Below, in pieces: positions 8,258 through 19,000 of a stretch of 64,000 nt of DNA. Each line of letters opens with the position of its first letter. Position 1 is the stretch's first letter. The notes under the pieces are model-generated. The model searched no databases. It had not been told where the DNA came from and saw only the letters and a program-made list of their open reading frames with translations. The stretch lies in NCBI RefSeq assembly GCF_002201475.1, contig NZ_CP021422.1:2666001-2730000 (forward strand), given 5' to 3'. The DNA comes from Acutalibacter muris. GTDB taxonomy: Bacteria > Bacillota > Clostridia > Oscillospirales > Acutalibacteraceae. A program made the translations under genes and the position numbers.

Positions 8258-11200
8258 ATGCTCAAACTTACGAAAAAGCTTATAAAACGCACCGTGGCCA
8301 TGGTCCTGTGCGCCCTGCTCCTTTTAGGCGCGGTGCCCCTGGACCTTCTGCCGGGGGCCTCGGCTGCCTCCTGGGCCGACCCGTATATGGACCGGCTCAA
8401 GCAATACGGCGTTATGGTGGGCGGCCGCCCCAACGACAGGATAACCCGGGCCGAGATGGCCGCGGTCCTGAACCGCGCCTTCGGTTTCCGGCGCACCGGG
8501 CCCATACCCTTTACCGATGTGTCAAAAAAGGCCTGGTACTATAACGACATCGTTGTCTCCTATAACGAGGGGATACTCTCGGGCACCAGCCGCACCACGG
8601 CCTCGCCCAAGGCCGCCGTCACCCGCGAGCAGGCCCTTGCCCTTCTGGGCCGCTGCCTGCGCTATCAGGAGAACGCGGGAGAGGTCACCGATTTCACCGA
8701 CGGCAAGAATTTCAGCAACTGGAGCTCCATCTATGTGCGCTCCGCCCTTCTTGCCGGGATAATCAGCAGCACCAGCGGCAATTTCCGCCCAAAGAGCGCC
8801 GCCACCCGCGGCGAGATTGCCGTCATGCTCTCCAAGGCCATGGGCGAGCTGGTGAGCTCCTCCGGGGTCACGGAGCTTGGGGGCGTGTTCGGCAACGTTA
8901 CCGTGAACGCGCCCAACGTCACCCTTAGGAACACCACCATCGCCGGCGACCTGTACCTTACCGGCGGCGTGGGCCTTGGAAACGTGATTTTGGACAACGT
9001 CAAGGTGCTGGGCCGCATCATCGTGGCCGGCGGCGGCGAGGGCGAGAGCGGCGAGGCCAGCGTGCTGCTCAACAACGTCACGGCCCGCCAGCTGGTGGTG
9101 GACCCCGCCACGGGCCAGTACGTGTCCCTTAGGGCCCTTGGCAACACCGACATTCCCGAGACCCTGGTGCGGTCCAACGCCTACATACAGGACGACGTGC
9201 GCAACAACAATATGGGCCTTAGAAAGGTCATCTTCGAGGAACCCCCCGAGGGCAAGTTCACCATCGCCGGGAACATGAAGGACGTGACCAACAAGGCCCC
9301 CGGCTCCCACCTGATAGTGGGCGACACGGGCACCGGGTCCGTCACCAAGATCACTGTTGACGAGGAGGCGGTGAACTCCTTTGTGGACCTGGAGATAAAC
9401 GCCTCTGTGGACGATATCAAGCTGGACACCTCGGCCACCATCACCGGCACCGGCGACATAGGCCATATCGACGTGGGCGCCAACGGCTGCACCTCCGAGA
9501 TACTCCCAGACACCCTGACCGTGCGCCCCGGCGTGGTCACCGAGATTGCCGGCATGACGGGCATCGACTCTGAGAAGGCCAAGGAGCTCTCTCAGGAGCC
9601 CAGGCTTCTGGAGGGCTATCCCAAGGCCAAAAACATCGCCCCCACCAGCGCCGACGCGTACTTCTCCACCAACAAGGCCGGCACCCTCTACTGGGCGCTG
9701 ACAGACAACGCCAAGGGGCCCCTGACCGACGCCGACGTCGAAACCCTGGTGGAGCAGCCCGCCTACGGCTCCGGCTTTAGGAAAATGGGCACGATAGATA
9801 TCGACTCCTCCAAAAAGGAGTTCCTGCTGCCAATTACCGAGCTGACCCAGGGCGGGACCTACTACATCTCGGCCACCCTGGTGGACGCCCACGGCCGCAG
9901 GAGTCATGTGAAGTCCCAGCGCATCACGACCCCCGACGGCACCGTTCCCGCCATGGCCAGCCGCGACTACCCCTCCATCACCGACGCCACTCCCACCCGC
10001 AACGAGGAGAACGCCGGCTGGGACTTCTCCGAGATAGCGAATCTGCAGGCCACGGTCATGGCCAACAAGAGCTGCGACCTGTACTACGTGCTCCTGGCCG
10101 CCGGCAGCACCGCCCCCAGCACCGGCGAGCTGCTGTCCGCCGCCTTCCCCAGCCCCTACGGCTATGGGCGGCTGCACCTGATAAAGAACACTCTGGACTC
10201 CTTCAAGGTCACGGAGATTGACATGGATCTGGACGGCACGCCCGACGGCCTGGGCCAGGTCAAGGAAAAGACCAGCTATGACCTGTACTACTGGCTGACG
10301 GACGCCAACGGCGAGCAGAGCTCACAGGTGCAGAAGGTCACGGTCACCACCAAGGACGTGACCCCGCCCGAGTTCACCATGGGCGAGATGTTCCAGTCCG
10401 ACACCAAGGCCACCTCCGTGACACTGAGCAATACCGTTGACGAGGACGCGACGGTCTACTGGGTGGCCGTGCCCAGCGGCGACCCCTACCCGAAAGCGGA
10501 CCCGGAGGTCTATCCCAACACCGACCCCTGGCGCGAGTTCCTGAAGACGGAGGCCGCGAAGATACAGGTGGCCGCCGGGGTGGGCACCTCCCAGTCCCAG
10601 GCGGGCAAGGTGAACGCCAAGGCCAACACCCAGTTCAACATCACCATCTCCCGCCTTCAGCCCGAGAGCGCCTATGACGTGTACTACCTGGCCCAGGACA
10701 GCGCCAACAACTACTCCCAGGTCATAGGTATGTACACCGCCCATACCCTGGACGAGACGCCGCCCTCGGCGAGCCTGCGCTTTGAGAGCTACCCGGCGGA
10801 GAGCCCCGAGACCCCCTACGCCTACTCCACCATCGACGTGGTGTTCAGCGAGGCCATACGCTACCGCCAGCCCGCCAACGCGCCTGTAATATACAGCGAG
10901 CTGCGTCTGATAGAGCTGTATAATAAGTACAGAACCGCCACCCCGGCGGATAAGGCCAAGGCCGAGGAGGAGTATGTGGGGGCCCTTAGGGACACAATAA
11001 TCCTCTGCGACTCCTCGGGCCAGGCTGTCCCGGTGCGCGACTGGGACCAGCAGAGTGACCGCACCGACTGGGTGGTGGACTACCGCAACGTGCAGGTCCT
11101 CCAGGACGGCAAAAACATGGTGGTCAGCTTCGTAAACGACCCCAGCGAGCCCTCCAAGTCCGCTTTGAACCTGGAGAGCGGCGCCCAGTATTTCTTCCAC

Positions 11201-13639
11201 CTTCAGAACATTACCGATGATTCCCAGTCCCGCAACCAGATGGGCGAACAGGACATGGACGCGTTCACCACGGTGTCGGCCCGGGTGGGGATCAGTAAGC
11301 TGGACGATTTGGATCTGAATGCCTTTAAGATCGGAAGGGATGAAAACGGCAATCCAATAACCAGCGATGAGCCTGTCTATGTGTACAACGACATAAACAA
11401 CAAGCGGGACGGAACCGACAAGATTTCCGCGGATATCGCCTTCACCGCCGACCCGCGCTCTACCGGCACTGCGGCCAACGGCGTCAAATGGGACATGATC
11501 TTCTGGTTTGACCGGGATGTGGAGTTCATGCTGTTTACCCGCATACACGGCGACGAGAACAGCAAGTGGGTGCCTGTGGGCGTAGATGAAAACGGCGATC
11601 CGGGCATACTGAAGATAACCGTGCCCGCCACCGCAAAGAACTACGCCGGAGTAAGCGTTATAAAGAATCTGACCAGCAACGGCACCAGCGTGTCCATACC
11701 CCAGTACCACGACATCAACGAGCCCTATACCCTGGGTATGCTGGACGGCGGCCTTAACGACGCCACTGAGAACCAGTATGACTTCGCCCTATACTTTACA
11801 AAGGTGGGCGACCGCACGGACCGCTCCAGCTTTGACCAGCTGATAAACGGCCAGGTCACCTTCGTCACCGGCGGCGCGGCCTCCCTTCGGGACTTCCGGC
11901 CCGCCAACGTGGACTCCTACAATAACCTGCGCCAGGGCAAGACCCTGATAACCGACATCACCTGGCCCAATAAGGACAGCGACCTTCTTGACCCCCGCAC
12001 ACGCCTTTTGACAAAGCAGTTTGAGGACGGCCGCGAGCCGGTGCTGGTGTCCTCTTATCCCCGGTTTTCACCCACCTCCAGCGGCGTTACCGCTTGGTTC
12101 GCCCTGAACACCCCGGGCACCATACATTACGTGCTGGCCCCGCAGACCGCCGGCGGCGAGAACTTTGTGGTGACCCCCCAGAAGAACAATGCCAGCGGCC
12201 GGGCCGAGAATATCTCCTACGACGAGATTTTGGAGAAAATACCTGAATGCGGTATCAACGGGCCCATCGGGCACCAGTACACCATGGCCTCTAATCTTAG
12301 CATTATGGAGCGGATGTTCCCCGACGACTTCACAATTCCCTCAACGGACGCCAATGGGAATGAAATCTCTATTCCCAACCCGGACATGGCCGCTTACAAG
12401 TTCGACTCGCCCATCACCACCAACGTCACCAACGTGGACTTCAGCGACGTTTCCAGCGACGACTTGGTCCACGACTCCCTCGAAGCGAACAAGGCGGAAA
12501 AGGGATTCAAAATATCCGGCCTGCGGGCTGACACCGAGTACCTGATGTACCTTGTCACCACCACCGGCAACTCCGACATCTACTCGCCGGTAACGGTGTA
12601 CCGCTTTAAGACACTGCCGATGGTGAAGCCCACTATCACCACCCAGGCCACAGGGGCAAACGCCACTATCAACACGGACCAGAACGGCACCAACCTGGTC
12701 TATAAGCTTATCCCCTATGATTCCACCATGAACCAGGCTTTCCGTGAGACCTTCGCTACCGGCGACCATGTAACCTCAGTGTTTGACCTGTCATACAGAG
12801 GAAAGCCTTCGTCCAAGTACGTGGGGACTACCCGCATAAATTACGAGGACTCCCGGTTCACCGTTCTTGACGCTATGCTGGAGACGGTCACGGTCGACGG
12901 CAAACAGCAGTCACTGTTTGACAGGTGCGCAAGCGAATCCTTAAAGGAATCTATTGCCAACCTCATAGACGGCACAGTTGCCGACGGCGCCTCCTCTCTT
13001 GGCAAAGTTGAAAACACAATAGACGACAGTATCAACTTTATGTGCGACGAGGTCTGGACGGACATGGGCGACAGCACCTACTGCCTTATCGCTTACGGTT
13101 ACTGCGGCACGAAGACCAATATGTCCGACAAGTCCTTTAGTGCCATACAGCCCATCAACAAGCGCAAGGAGCAGATACAGGTGACTATTGGCAACGGCTT
13201 GGACTACGACCCGGATACAAAACAAATAAGCGGTACGTTGTCCTTTGCCTTTACCGATGCCCTGCATTTCTTCAACACACAGACCAGGGAGAGGATCCCC
13301 CTCTATAATACCCCCATAATTCCCGGCACCCCCACAGGCAACTCCAGCCAGAGCATACAGAACTATCTGGTGGTATCGAAAACGGTGTCCAGTTATGTAG
13401 ACTTTGTCGGAGCCTCGCCCAACAACGAGGGCCAGGAGCTCCATTCGGTCACTCTTGATTTCAGCAATGTGACCGCCTCCAGCTTTACTGTTACCCTAAA
13501 CGGCACCTTCTCAGGCAAGACCTCTGAGGAGAGGACCGACACCCTTACCCTTCGGGTGCGCGTCAACACCAGCACCCAGCGGGTGGAGGTCAGCGCCACC
13601 ACCGGCCAATCCTGGCTGAAAACGCCAATCGTAAACTAA
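8258..13639 (+). CDS. Large SLH-domain cell-surface protein
   Basis: 1793-aa exported protein. Signal peptide: KKLIKR, a hydrophobic core, then cleavage near A36 (ASA-AS). Three S-layer-homology repeats follow (about 38-85, 88-145, 150-205; each with a TRAEMA, TREQAL or TRGEIA motif), which normally bind pyruvylated secondary wall polymer. Next comes a short beta-solenoid stretch (about 210-270, NVTLRNTTIAGDLYL type). A long series of Ig/FN3-like beta modules then repeats a GTLYWAL, CDLYYVLLA, ATVYWVAV or GTIHYVLA strand. No sortase motif or C-terminal membrane segment, so attachment is through the SLH domains. The ligand or role cannot be read from sequence. Single-gene unit with its own promoter and terminator. 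Confidence 0.88.
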   Translation: MLKLTKKLIKRTVAMVLCALLLLGAVPLDLLPGASAASWADPYMDRLKQYGVMVGGRPNDRITRAEMAAVLNRAFGFRRTGPIPFTDVSKKAWYYNDIVVSYNEGILSGTSRTTASPKAAVTREQALALLGRCLRYQENAGEVTDFTDGKNFSNWSSIYVRSALLAGIISSTSGNFRPKSAATRGEIAVMLSKAMGELVSSSGVTELGGVFGNVTVNAPNVTLRNTTIAGDLYLTGGVGLGNVILDNVKVLGRIIVAGGGEGESGEASVLLNNVTARQLVVDPATGQYVSLRALGNTDIPETLVRSNAYIQDDVRNNNMGLRKVIFEEPPEGKFTIAGNMKDVTNKAPGSHLIVGDTGTGSVTKITVDEEAVNSFVDLEINASVDDIKLDTSATITGTGDIGHIDVGANGCTSEILPDTLTVRPGVVTEIAGMTGIDSEKAKELSQEPRLLEGYPKAKNIAPTSADAYFSTNKAGTLYWALTDNAKGPLTDADVETLVEQPAYGSGFRKMGTIDIDSSKKEFLLPITELTQGGTYYISATLVDAHGRRSHVKSQRITTPDGTVPAMASRDYPSITDATPTRNEENAGWDFSEIANLQATVMANKSCDLYYVLLAAGSTAPSTGELLSAAFPSPYGYGRLHLIKNTLDSFKVTEIDMDLDGTPDGLGQVKEKTSYDLYYWLTDANGEQSSQVQKVTVTTKDVTPPEFTMGEMFQSDTKATSVTLSNTVDEDATVYWVAVPSGDPYPKADPEVYPNTDPWREFLKTEAAKIQVAAGVGTSQSQAGKVNAKANTQFNITISRLQPESAYDVYYLAQDSANNYSQVIGMYTAHTLDETPPSASLRFESYPAESPETPYAYSTIDVVFSEAIRYRQPANAPVIYSELRLIELYNKYRTATPADKAKAEEEYVGALRDTIILCDSSGQAVPVRDWDQQSDRTDWVVDYRNVQVLQDGKNMVVSFVNDPSEPSKSALNLESGAQYFFHLQNITDDSQSRNQMGEQDMDAFTTVSARVGISKLDDLDLNAFKIGRDENGNPITSDEPVYVYNDINNKRDGTDKISADIAFTADPRSTGTAANGVKWDMIFWFDRDVEFMLFTRIHGDENSKWVPVGVDENGDPGILKITVPATAKNYAGVSVIKNLTSNGTSVSIPQYHDINEPYTLGMLDGGLNDATENQYDFALYFTKVGDRTDRSSFDQLINGQVTFVTGGAASLRDFRPANVDSYNNLRQGKTLITDITWPNKDSDLLDPRTRLLTKQFEDGREPVLVSSYPRFSPTSSGVTAWFALNTPGTIHYVLAPQTAGGENFVVTPQKNNASGRAENISYDEILEKIPECGINGPIGHQYTMASNLSIMERMFPDDFTIPSTDANGNEISIPNPDMAAYKFDSPITTNVTNVDFSDVSSDDLVHDSLEANKAEKGFKISGLRADTEYLMYLVTTTGNSDIYSPVTVYRFKTLPMVKPTITTQATGANATINTDQNGTNLVYKLIPYDSTMNQAFRETFATGDHVTSVFDLSYRGKPSSKYVGTTRINYEDSRFTVLDAMLETVTVDGKQQSLFDRCASESLKESIANLIDGTVADGASSLGKVENTIDDSINFMCDEVWTDMGDSTYCLIAYGYCGTKTNMSDKSFSAIQPINKRKEQIQVTIGNGLDYDPDTKQISGTLSFAFTDALHFFNTQTRERIPLYNTPIIPGTPTGNSSQSIQNYLVVSKTVSSYVDFVGASPNNEGQELHSVTLDFSNVTASSFTVTLNGTFSGKTSEERTDTLTLRVRVNTSTQRVEVSATTGQSWLKTPIVN

Positions 13640-13655
13640 AGCCGTAACCACACCA

Positions 13656-13688
13656 AAAGTCCCCCCGGAACCCTTCCGGGGGGACTTT
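13656..13688. terminator. Bidirectional terminator between the SLH gene and the EF-G-like gene
   Basis: Perfect hairpin: AAAGTCCCCCCGGAA, loop CCC, TTCCGGGGGGACTTT. The genes on either side converge on it. Confidence 0.85.
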
Positions 13689-13721
13689 CATATGCTCACA
13701 TTGATTACCCTAAAATTTCTA

Positions 13722-15794
13722 TCAGCCCTCGCCGGCCTCGGCCTTGGCCTGCTCGATGACCTTCTGGGCCACCATGGCCGGGGCCTCCTCGTAGCGCTCG
13801 AACTCGAAGGTGAAGCTGCCGCGGCCCTGGGTGCTCTGGCGCATGAAGGTGCTAAAGTCGTGCATCTCGGCCATGGGCACCTCGGCGTCCACGGTCTGGC
13901 GGCCCGCGCCGGCGGGCTCCATGCCCAGCACCCGGCCCCTGCGCTTGTTCACCTCGCCCATCACATCGCCCATGTTGCCGTCGGGCACCGTGGCCTTCAG
14001 ATGGCCGATGGGCTCCAGCAGTACCGGGTTCGCCTTGGGCAGGCCGTCCCTGTAGGCGATAGAGGCGGCGGTCTTAAAGGCCATCTCGCTGGAATCCACC
14101 GGGTGATAGGAGCCGTCGTACAGCACGGCGGACAGGCCCACAACGGGGTAACCGGCCAGGGGGCCCTTCACGATGCACTCGCGAAGTCCCTTCTCCACCG
14201 CCGGGAAGAAGCCCTTTGGCACCGAGCCGCCCACGACCCGCTCGCTGAACTCCAGGCCGTCGCTGTCGCAGGGGGAGAACTCTATCCACACGTCGCCGAA
14301 CTGACCGTGGCCGCCGGTCTGCTTCTTGTGCCGGCCCTGGACCTGGACGGTCTTGCGGATGGTCTCTCTATAGGGCACCTTGGGGTCCTTCAAAGTGACC
14401 TCAACGCCGAACTTGGTTTTAAGCTTTGTTACGGCCACCTCCAGGTGCTGCTCCCCAAGGCCGCTGATGATAAGCTCGTGGGTCTCGTTGTTGGTGGAGA
14501 AGTGCAGGGTGGGGTCCTCCTCGGAGAGCCTGAGCATACCCTGGGCCACCTTGTCCTCCTCGCCCTTCTTCTTGGGCACTATAGCCATGGACAGGGCCGC
14601 GCCGGGATAGTTCACGCCGTCCAGTGTCACCTTCCTGGCGGGGGCGCAGAGGGTGTCGCCGGTGTTGGTGGTGCTGAGCTTGGGTAGGGCGCCGATGTCG
14701 CCCGCGCCAATATATTTCACGTCCTCCTGCTTCTTGCCGGTGAGCATAACGGTCTTGCCCACCCGCTCGGAGGCGCCGGTGCGCATATTTATAAGCTGGG
14801 TCTCGGTGGAGATCTTTCCGGCAATGACCTTGATATAGGACAGCTTGCCGATAAAGGGGTCCGCCACGGTCTTGAAGACGATGGCAGCAGCCGCGCCGTC
14901 GCTGCTGACGGTGAGCTCCACCGGGTTGCCGTCGGGATCCATGCCTATCTCCCCGGCGTGGTCCGCCGCAGAGGGCGCCAGCCAGGTAAGGCCGTCCAGG
15001 AACTGCTCCATGCCACGCATGAGTATGGCGTCGCCGCAGAACACCGGGGTGATGGTGCCGGACTTAACGCCCTTGCTTACGCCCACGATGACCTCCTCGG
15101 GGGTGAACTCCTCTCCGGCAAAATACTTTTCAAACAGCGCGTCGTCGGTCTCGGCCACGGCCTCATATATGGCGGTGCGCAGGCCCTCCAGCCTGTCGCC
15201 CATGTCGGGTATGGCCACCTGCACGGGCTTGCCGCCGGAGTAGTCGTAGGCCCGGTACTCCAGAAGGTTCACGTAAATATTGGCCTGGTCCCCCTCGATA
15301 AAGGGCACCACAACGGGGCAGACAGAGGGGCCGAACTGGGCCTTCAAATCCTCAAAGACCCGGTAAAAGCGCGCGCTCTCGTCGCACAGGCCGTTGACGA
15401 AGAATATCTTTGAAAGCCCCCGCTTCTCCGCGGCGGCCACGGCCTTTTCCGTGCCCACAGAGGGGCCGTCCTTGCCGGAGACCACAATAAGGGCCGTATC
15501 CGCCGCGCGCATGGCCTCGCACATACCGCCCTCGAAGTCGAAAAAGCCCGGGGCGTCCAAAAGGTTTATCTTCTTACCCCTCCACTCTAAGGGCGCCACG
15601 GCGGCGGCGATAGAGGCCTTGCGGCGTATCTCCTCGGGGTCATAGTCGCAGACGGTGTTGCCGTCGCCCACCTTGCCCCGGCGGTCAGAGGCGCCGGAGA
15701 GGTACAGCATAGCCTCGCTCAAGGTGGTCTTGCCTGCGCCGCCGTGGCCGGCTACAGCCAGATTTATTATGTTCTTTTCGGAATATTGGGTCAT
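13722..15794 (-). CDS. EF-G-like translational GTPase (FusA2-type)
   Basis: 690 aa with the five-domain plan of elongation factor G: P-loop GHGGAGKTT (residues 16-24), switch region, G3 DAPGFFDF, domain II, GLGEQHLEVAVTKLK (domain III), a domain IV starting near PYRETI, and a C-terminal domain. It belongs to the second EF-G type (short switch I, no typical RGITI box), not the main fusA of the str operon. The G4 motif, normally NKxD, reads NGLCDE, so nucleotide preference may be altered. I start at the ATG at 15794 because AAAGGAG lies 8 nt upstream; the open frame extends six codons further. Function of this subgroup is unsettled; a translation or ribosome-associated role is inferred. Confidence 0.85.
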   Translation of the reverse strand: MTQYSEKNIINLAVAGHGGAGKTTLSEAMLYLSGASDRRGKVGDGNTVCDYDPEEIRRKASIAAAVAPLEWRGKKINLLDAPGFFDFEGGMCEAMRAADTALIVVSGKDGPSVGTEKAVAAAEKRGLSKIFFVNGLCDESARFYRVFEDLKAQFGPSVCPVVVPFIEGDQANIYVNLLEYRAYDYSGGKPVQVAIPDMGDRLEGLRTAIYEAVAETDDALFEKYFAGEEFTPEEVIVGVSKGVKSGTITPVFCGDAILMRGMEQFLDGLTWLAPSAADHAGEIGMDPDGNPVELTVSSDGAAAAIVFKTVADPFIGKLSYIKVIAGKISTETQLINMRTGASERVGKTVMLTGKKQEDVKYIGAGDIGALPKLSTTNTGDTLCAPARKVTLDGVNYPGAALSMAIVPKKKGEEDKVAQGMLRLSEEDPTLHFSTNNETHELIISGLGEQHLEVAVTKLKTKFGVEVTLKDPKVPYRETIRKTVQVQGRHKKQTGGHGQFGDVWIEFSPCDSDGLEFSERVVGGSVPKGFFPAVEKGLRECIVKGPLAGYPVVGLSAVLYDGSYHPVDSSEMAFKTAASIAYRDGLPKANPVLLEPIGHLKATVPDGNMGDVMGEVNKRRGRVLGMEPAGAGRQTVDAEVPMAEMHDFSTFMRQSTQGRGSFTFEFERYEEAPAMVAQKVIEQAKAEAGEG

Positions 15795-15891
15795 GGGAAT
15801 GGCTCCTTTCACGGCCCCTCTGGCAAAACTGCTAATGGCCCGGGGCGTGTATTGTTAAATTTGCACAAGTTTTACCACAAGGCATACTCTA

Positions 15892-15920
15892 ATTATAATC
15901 TATTTCTCAGTAAATTACAA
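15892..15920 (-). promoter_or_regulatory. Sigma-A-type promoter of the EF-G-like gene
   Basis: Minus strand TTGTAA (15915-15920), 17 bp, TATAAT (15892-15897); leader of about 90 nt. Confidence 0.7.
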
Positions 15921-15966
15921 TAAGTTTTTTCGTTTTTTGATTATTTATTTTTGGGTGAGCGGCACA

Positions 15967-15996
15967 CAAAAAAAGCGCCTTATTATAGGCGCTTTT
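15967..15996 (-). terminator. Terminator of the rlmB/pseudo-ATPase operon
   Basis: On the minus strand AAAAGCGCC, loop TATAATAA, GGCGCTTTTTTT: a stable stem followed by seven T. Confidence 0.9.
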
Positions 15997-16007
15997 CTCT
16001 CCGCATT

Positions 16008-19000
16008 TTATCTTCGGAACCTGGGCAGCACCAGCAGCAGCGCCGTCCAGAACATCTGGAACGCAAACAGCAGGAACGACGACACCTGCCGTATCTCTCC
16101 GAAGCAGGACATAAACGCCACCAGCACAAAGCCCAGTATCACCGCCGCCGACTGTATGGCCACCAGCATACCCGTGGTGCGCTTCTGCTCCACACAGGCC
16201 GCGATAAGGCTCATCATGGATTCCATGCGCCCCTTTGTGGCCGCCAGCGCGTCCGCCCTCGGCGGGTCGGACTCCAAAAGCTGCCGGGCCGTGTCCCCCA
16301 GCTGGCCGTCCAGTATACCGATGCTTGCCGGGTCCACCCCGAAGAGCCTTGACACCTGGGCCACCGTCACGTTTGGGTCGGCGGTGCGCACCAGCACGCT
16401 TATGCCGCTGTCCTCAAGCCGCTGGAGCTCGTTCTTCTTGCGGCGGTCCGCCGAATAGGTCAGCACCAGCATGGCCGCCACCTCAGAGTCCACCGCCAGG
16501 TACAGCACGTCCTTGCCGCCGGAGGAATACTGCACCTCCAGCTCCCTGGGCGGGGCCTCCAGCCGGTGGTTCGTAAGCAAGGCCCGGTTGCCGATATAGA
16601 CGGTCCGCCCGTCCACCCGGCCCACAAGCCCCGCACCGGACTCATAGCTTATGCGCTCCACCTCGGGCAGCATATCCTCGGTGTCGCTTATTACCTGCTC
16701 GAACACGCCCAGAAGGGGCCCTCCGGCCTCCTTGACCAGGGCCGTGGCGCACATGATGGCGTCCTCGGCCACCACCTGGCTGCCGAACTGCTTGATGCCG
16801 GAGATCACCACCGTGCCCGTGGGGAAAAGCTCCCCCGCGTCGGCTATCACCGCGTTCACGTCGCCAAAGGCCTCCACGGCTACGTGGCCCACTATCATGC
16901 CCCCGGCACGGCGCACGGTCTTGCACAGGTTCGACACGGGCAGGTTAACGGTCAGCATATTCCCCGCCGCCACACAGGCGCAGCAGGCCGCCGCCAGCGC
17001 CCCTATAGAGGTGGGCACGTCCTTGGTTATCAGCAGGCAGGCGATGCACAGCACCAGGGAGGATATCAGTCCCAAAGGCGCCAGCAGCTGTGACGAGGTT
17101 TCTGAGGGGTCCGGGGAGTAGGACAGCTCCAAAAAGCGCTTTAAGAACCCGGCCCTGCACTGATAGGCTATCAGGGGCTTCTCCGCCACGCAGTCCTTGG
17201 CCATCTTTAAAGAGGTGTTATAGTCCTCATAGGTGCGCACGGCGTACTTCTGCTCCCTTGAGGTCACAAAGCGGAAGTTGCTGTGTATGCGCCGCAGCAT
17301 GGTGAGCTTGCCTGCCGAGTTCATGAACAGCAGCGCCGACACCACCGGGGCGTACAGGTACAGCCCGTCCAGCTGGGAGCGGAAGAACACGGAGGCCACC
17401 GTCTGCACCAGGGCGGCCACCGTGGCCACGGCCACGCCGCTGTCGGCGTTGGCCTGGGCGGCGAACAGCCCTTTTAGACCACGGCCCACGGTCTTATAGG
17501 ATATGCCCGCAGACACCACCAGGAATATCAGGGTAAGTACCACATAGGCCAGGGGCCAGGTGGTGCCCTTGGGGGTGAAGTTGTTCCTGCACACAAGGCT
17601 GACCACCGCCAGCAGCAGGGTGCACACCCCGGTTATCATCATGGTAAGGGAGAACTTGCCCATCTGCCCCTTGATCTCGCTGGAGATGGACCTTGCGTCC
17701 TCGGGCCCGGTATAGTCCTCTATGGACTCGTTGCTGTCCTCCCGGGGCAGCTCTGGCTCCGGCGGCTCCGGCTCCATGGTCTTTCTGGGTTTTATCCTGC
17801 GGCGGGGCGCCTGCCTGCCCTCCAGGGCGTCCCTCTCCCTTTGCAGGCTCTCCGTCTCCGACAGCAGGGCGCTGTGCAGAAGGTCCGCGTTTATGATATG
17901 AGTGGCGATGCTCCGTGAGCGGTACTGGTAGACAGTCTCCACATAGGGCACCTGCTGTATGGGCCTGGGCGGGGGCTCCCGCTCAGGAGCGGGCCCGGGC
18001 GCGGGCTCCTGCTTCGCCACTGGTATTTCGATGGTCTTTAACTCGGCTGGAGCTGGGGGCTGGGGTTCAGGCTCCGGCTCGGGGGCGTATTCCCGCTCCA
18101 CGTACTCCGCCGCAGGCTCCGGCTCGGGGGCGTATTCCCGCTCCACGTACTCCGCCACCGGCTCCGGCTCGGGGGCGTATTCCCGTTCCACGTACTCCGC
18201 CGCAGGCTCCGGCTCGGGAGCGTATTCCCGCTCCACGTACTCCGCCGCAGGCTTCGGCTCGGGAGCGTATTCCCGTTCCACGTACTCCGCCGCAGGCTCC
18301 GGCTCGGGGGCGTACTCCCGCTCCACGTACTCCGCCGCAGGCTCCGGCTCGGGGGCATATTCCCGCTCCACGTACTCCGCCGCAGGCTCCGGCTCGGGAG
18401 CATACTCCTGCTCCACGTATTCCTCCGGCGGCTCCGGGGCCTCCCGCAGGATACGCTCTACGGTCTCCTCGCTGACCGGCTGGCCGTCCTGGAGCTTTTG
18501 CAGCTCGATGGTGCTGTTGAGGACGTTCAGCTTTATCTCCATGGTCTGGTCGGTGCTGAGCAGGGCCTTCTGCAAATCGGAAAGCTCCTGGCCCTCTGTC
18601 TCAAGGCCGTGCTGGCGGGCATAGGGGTCGGCGGCATAGGAGGTAAGGGGCACCGGGGCCACCACGCCGAACTCCTCCTCCACCTGCTGCTGGTCCAGCC
18701 CGGCGCTCTGGACGGCCTCGGCCACCCGGCGGCGGCGCTCCTTCTGAAGCCGCTGGAAGTTCTCCTCCACCTGGTCGTCGATGGTCTTGGAGTCGTCGAA
18801 CAGGACCTTATAGCCCTCCTCTCCCAAAGGCGGCGCGTCGCCGTCCATGCGGTACTCGTCGATGGGCTTCAGCTGTATGCCGTAGTAGATGTCCTCCTCG
18901 CTCTCGTCAAAGTCGGGCACCTTTTTCCGGCCGAACAGGCCCCAGCGCTTCTTCTTTTTCTTTTTGCCCCGCTCCGGCTCCGGGGCTTCGGACCCCTGCT

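Noticed and set aside
8522..10177. Long minus-strand frames opposite the SLH gene
   Set aside because: Gly/Val/His-rich translations typical of antisense frames in GC-rich coding DNA; no start signals and no recognised domains.
18063..18422. Possible CRISPR array
   Set aside because: The repeats are contiguous in-frame 45-bp codon repeats without spacers. No CRISPR array or cas gene was seen in the window.
17959..18624. Repeat-rich plus-strand frames (AYSRSTYS-type)
   Set aside because: Complement of the 45-bp repeat array of the minus-strand gene; no ribosome-binding site.
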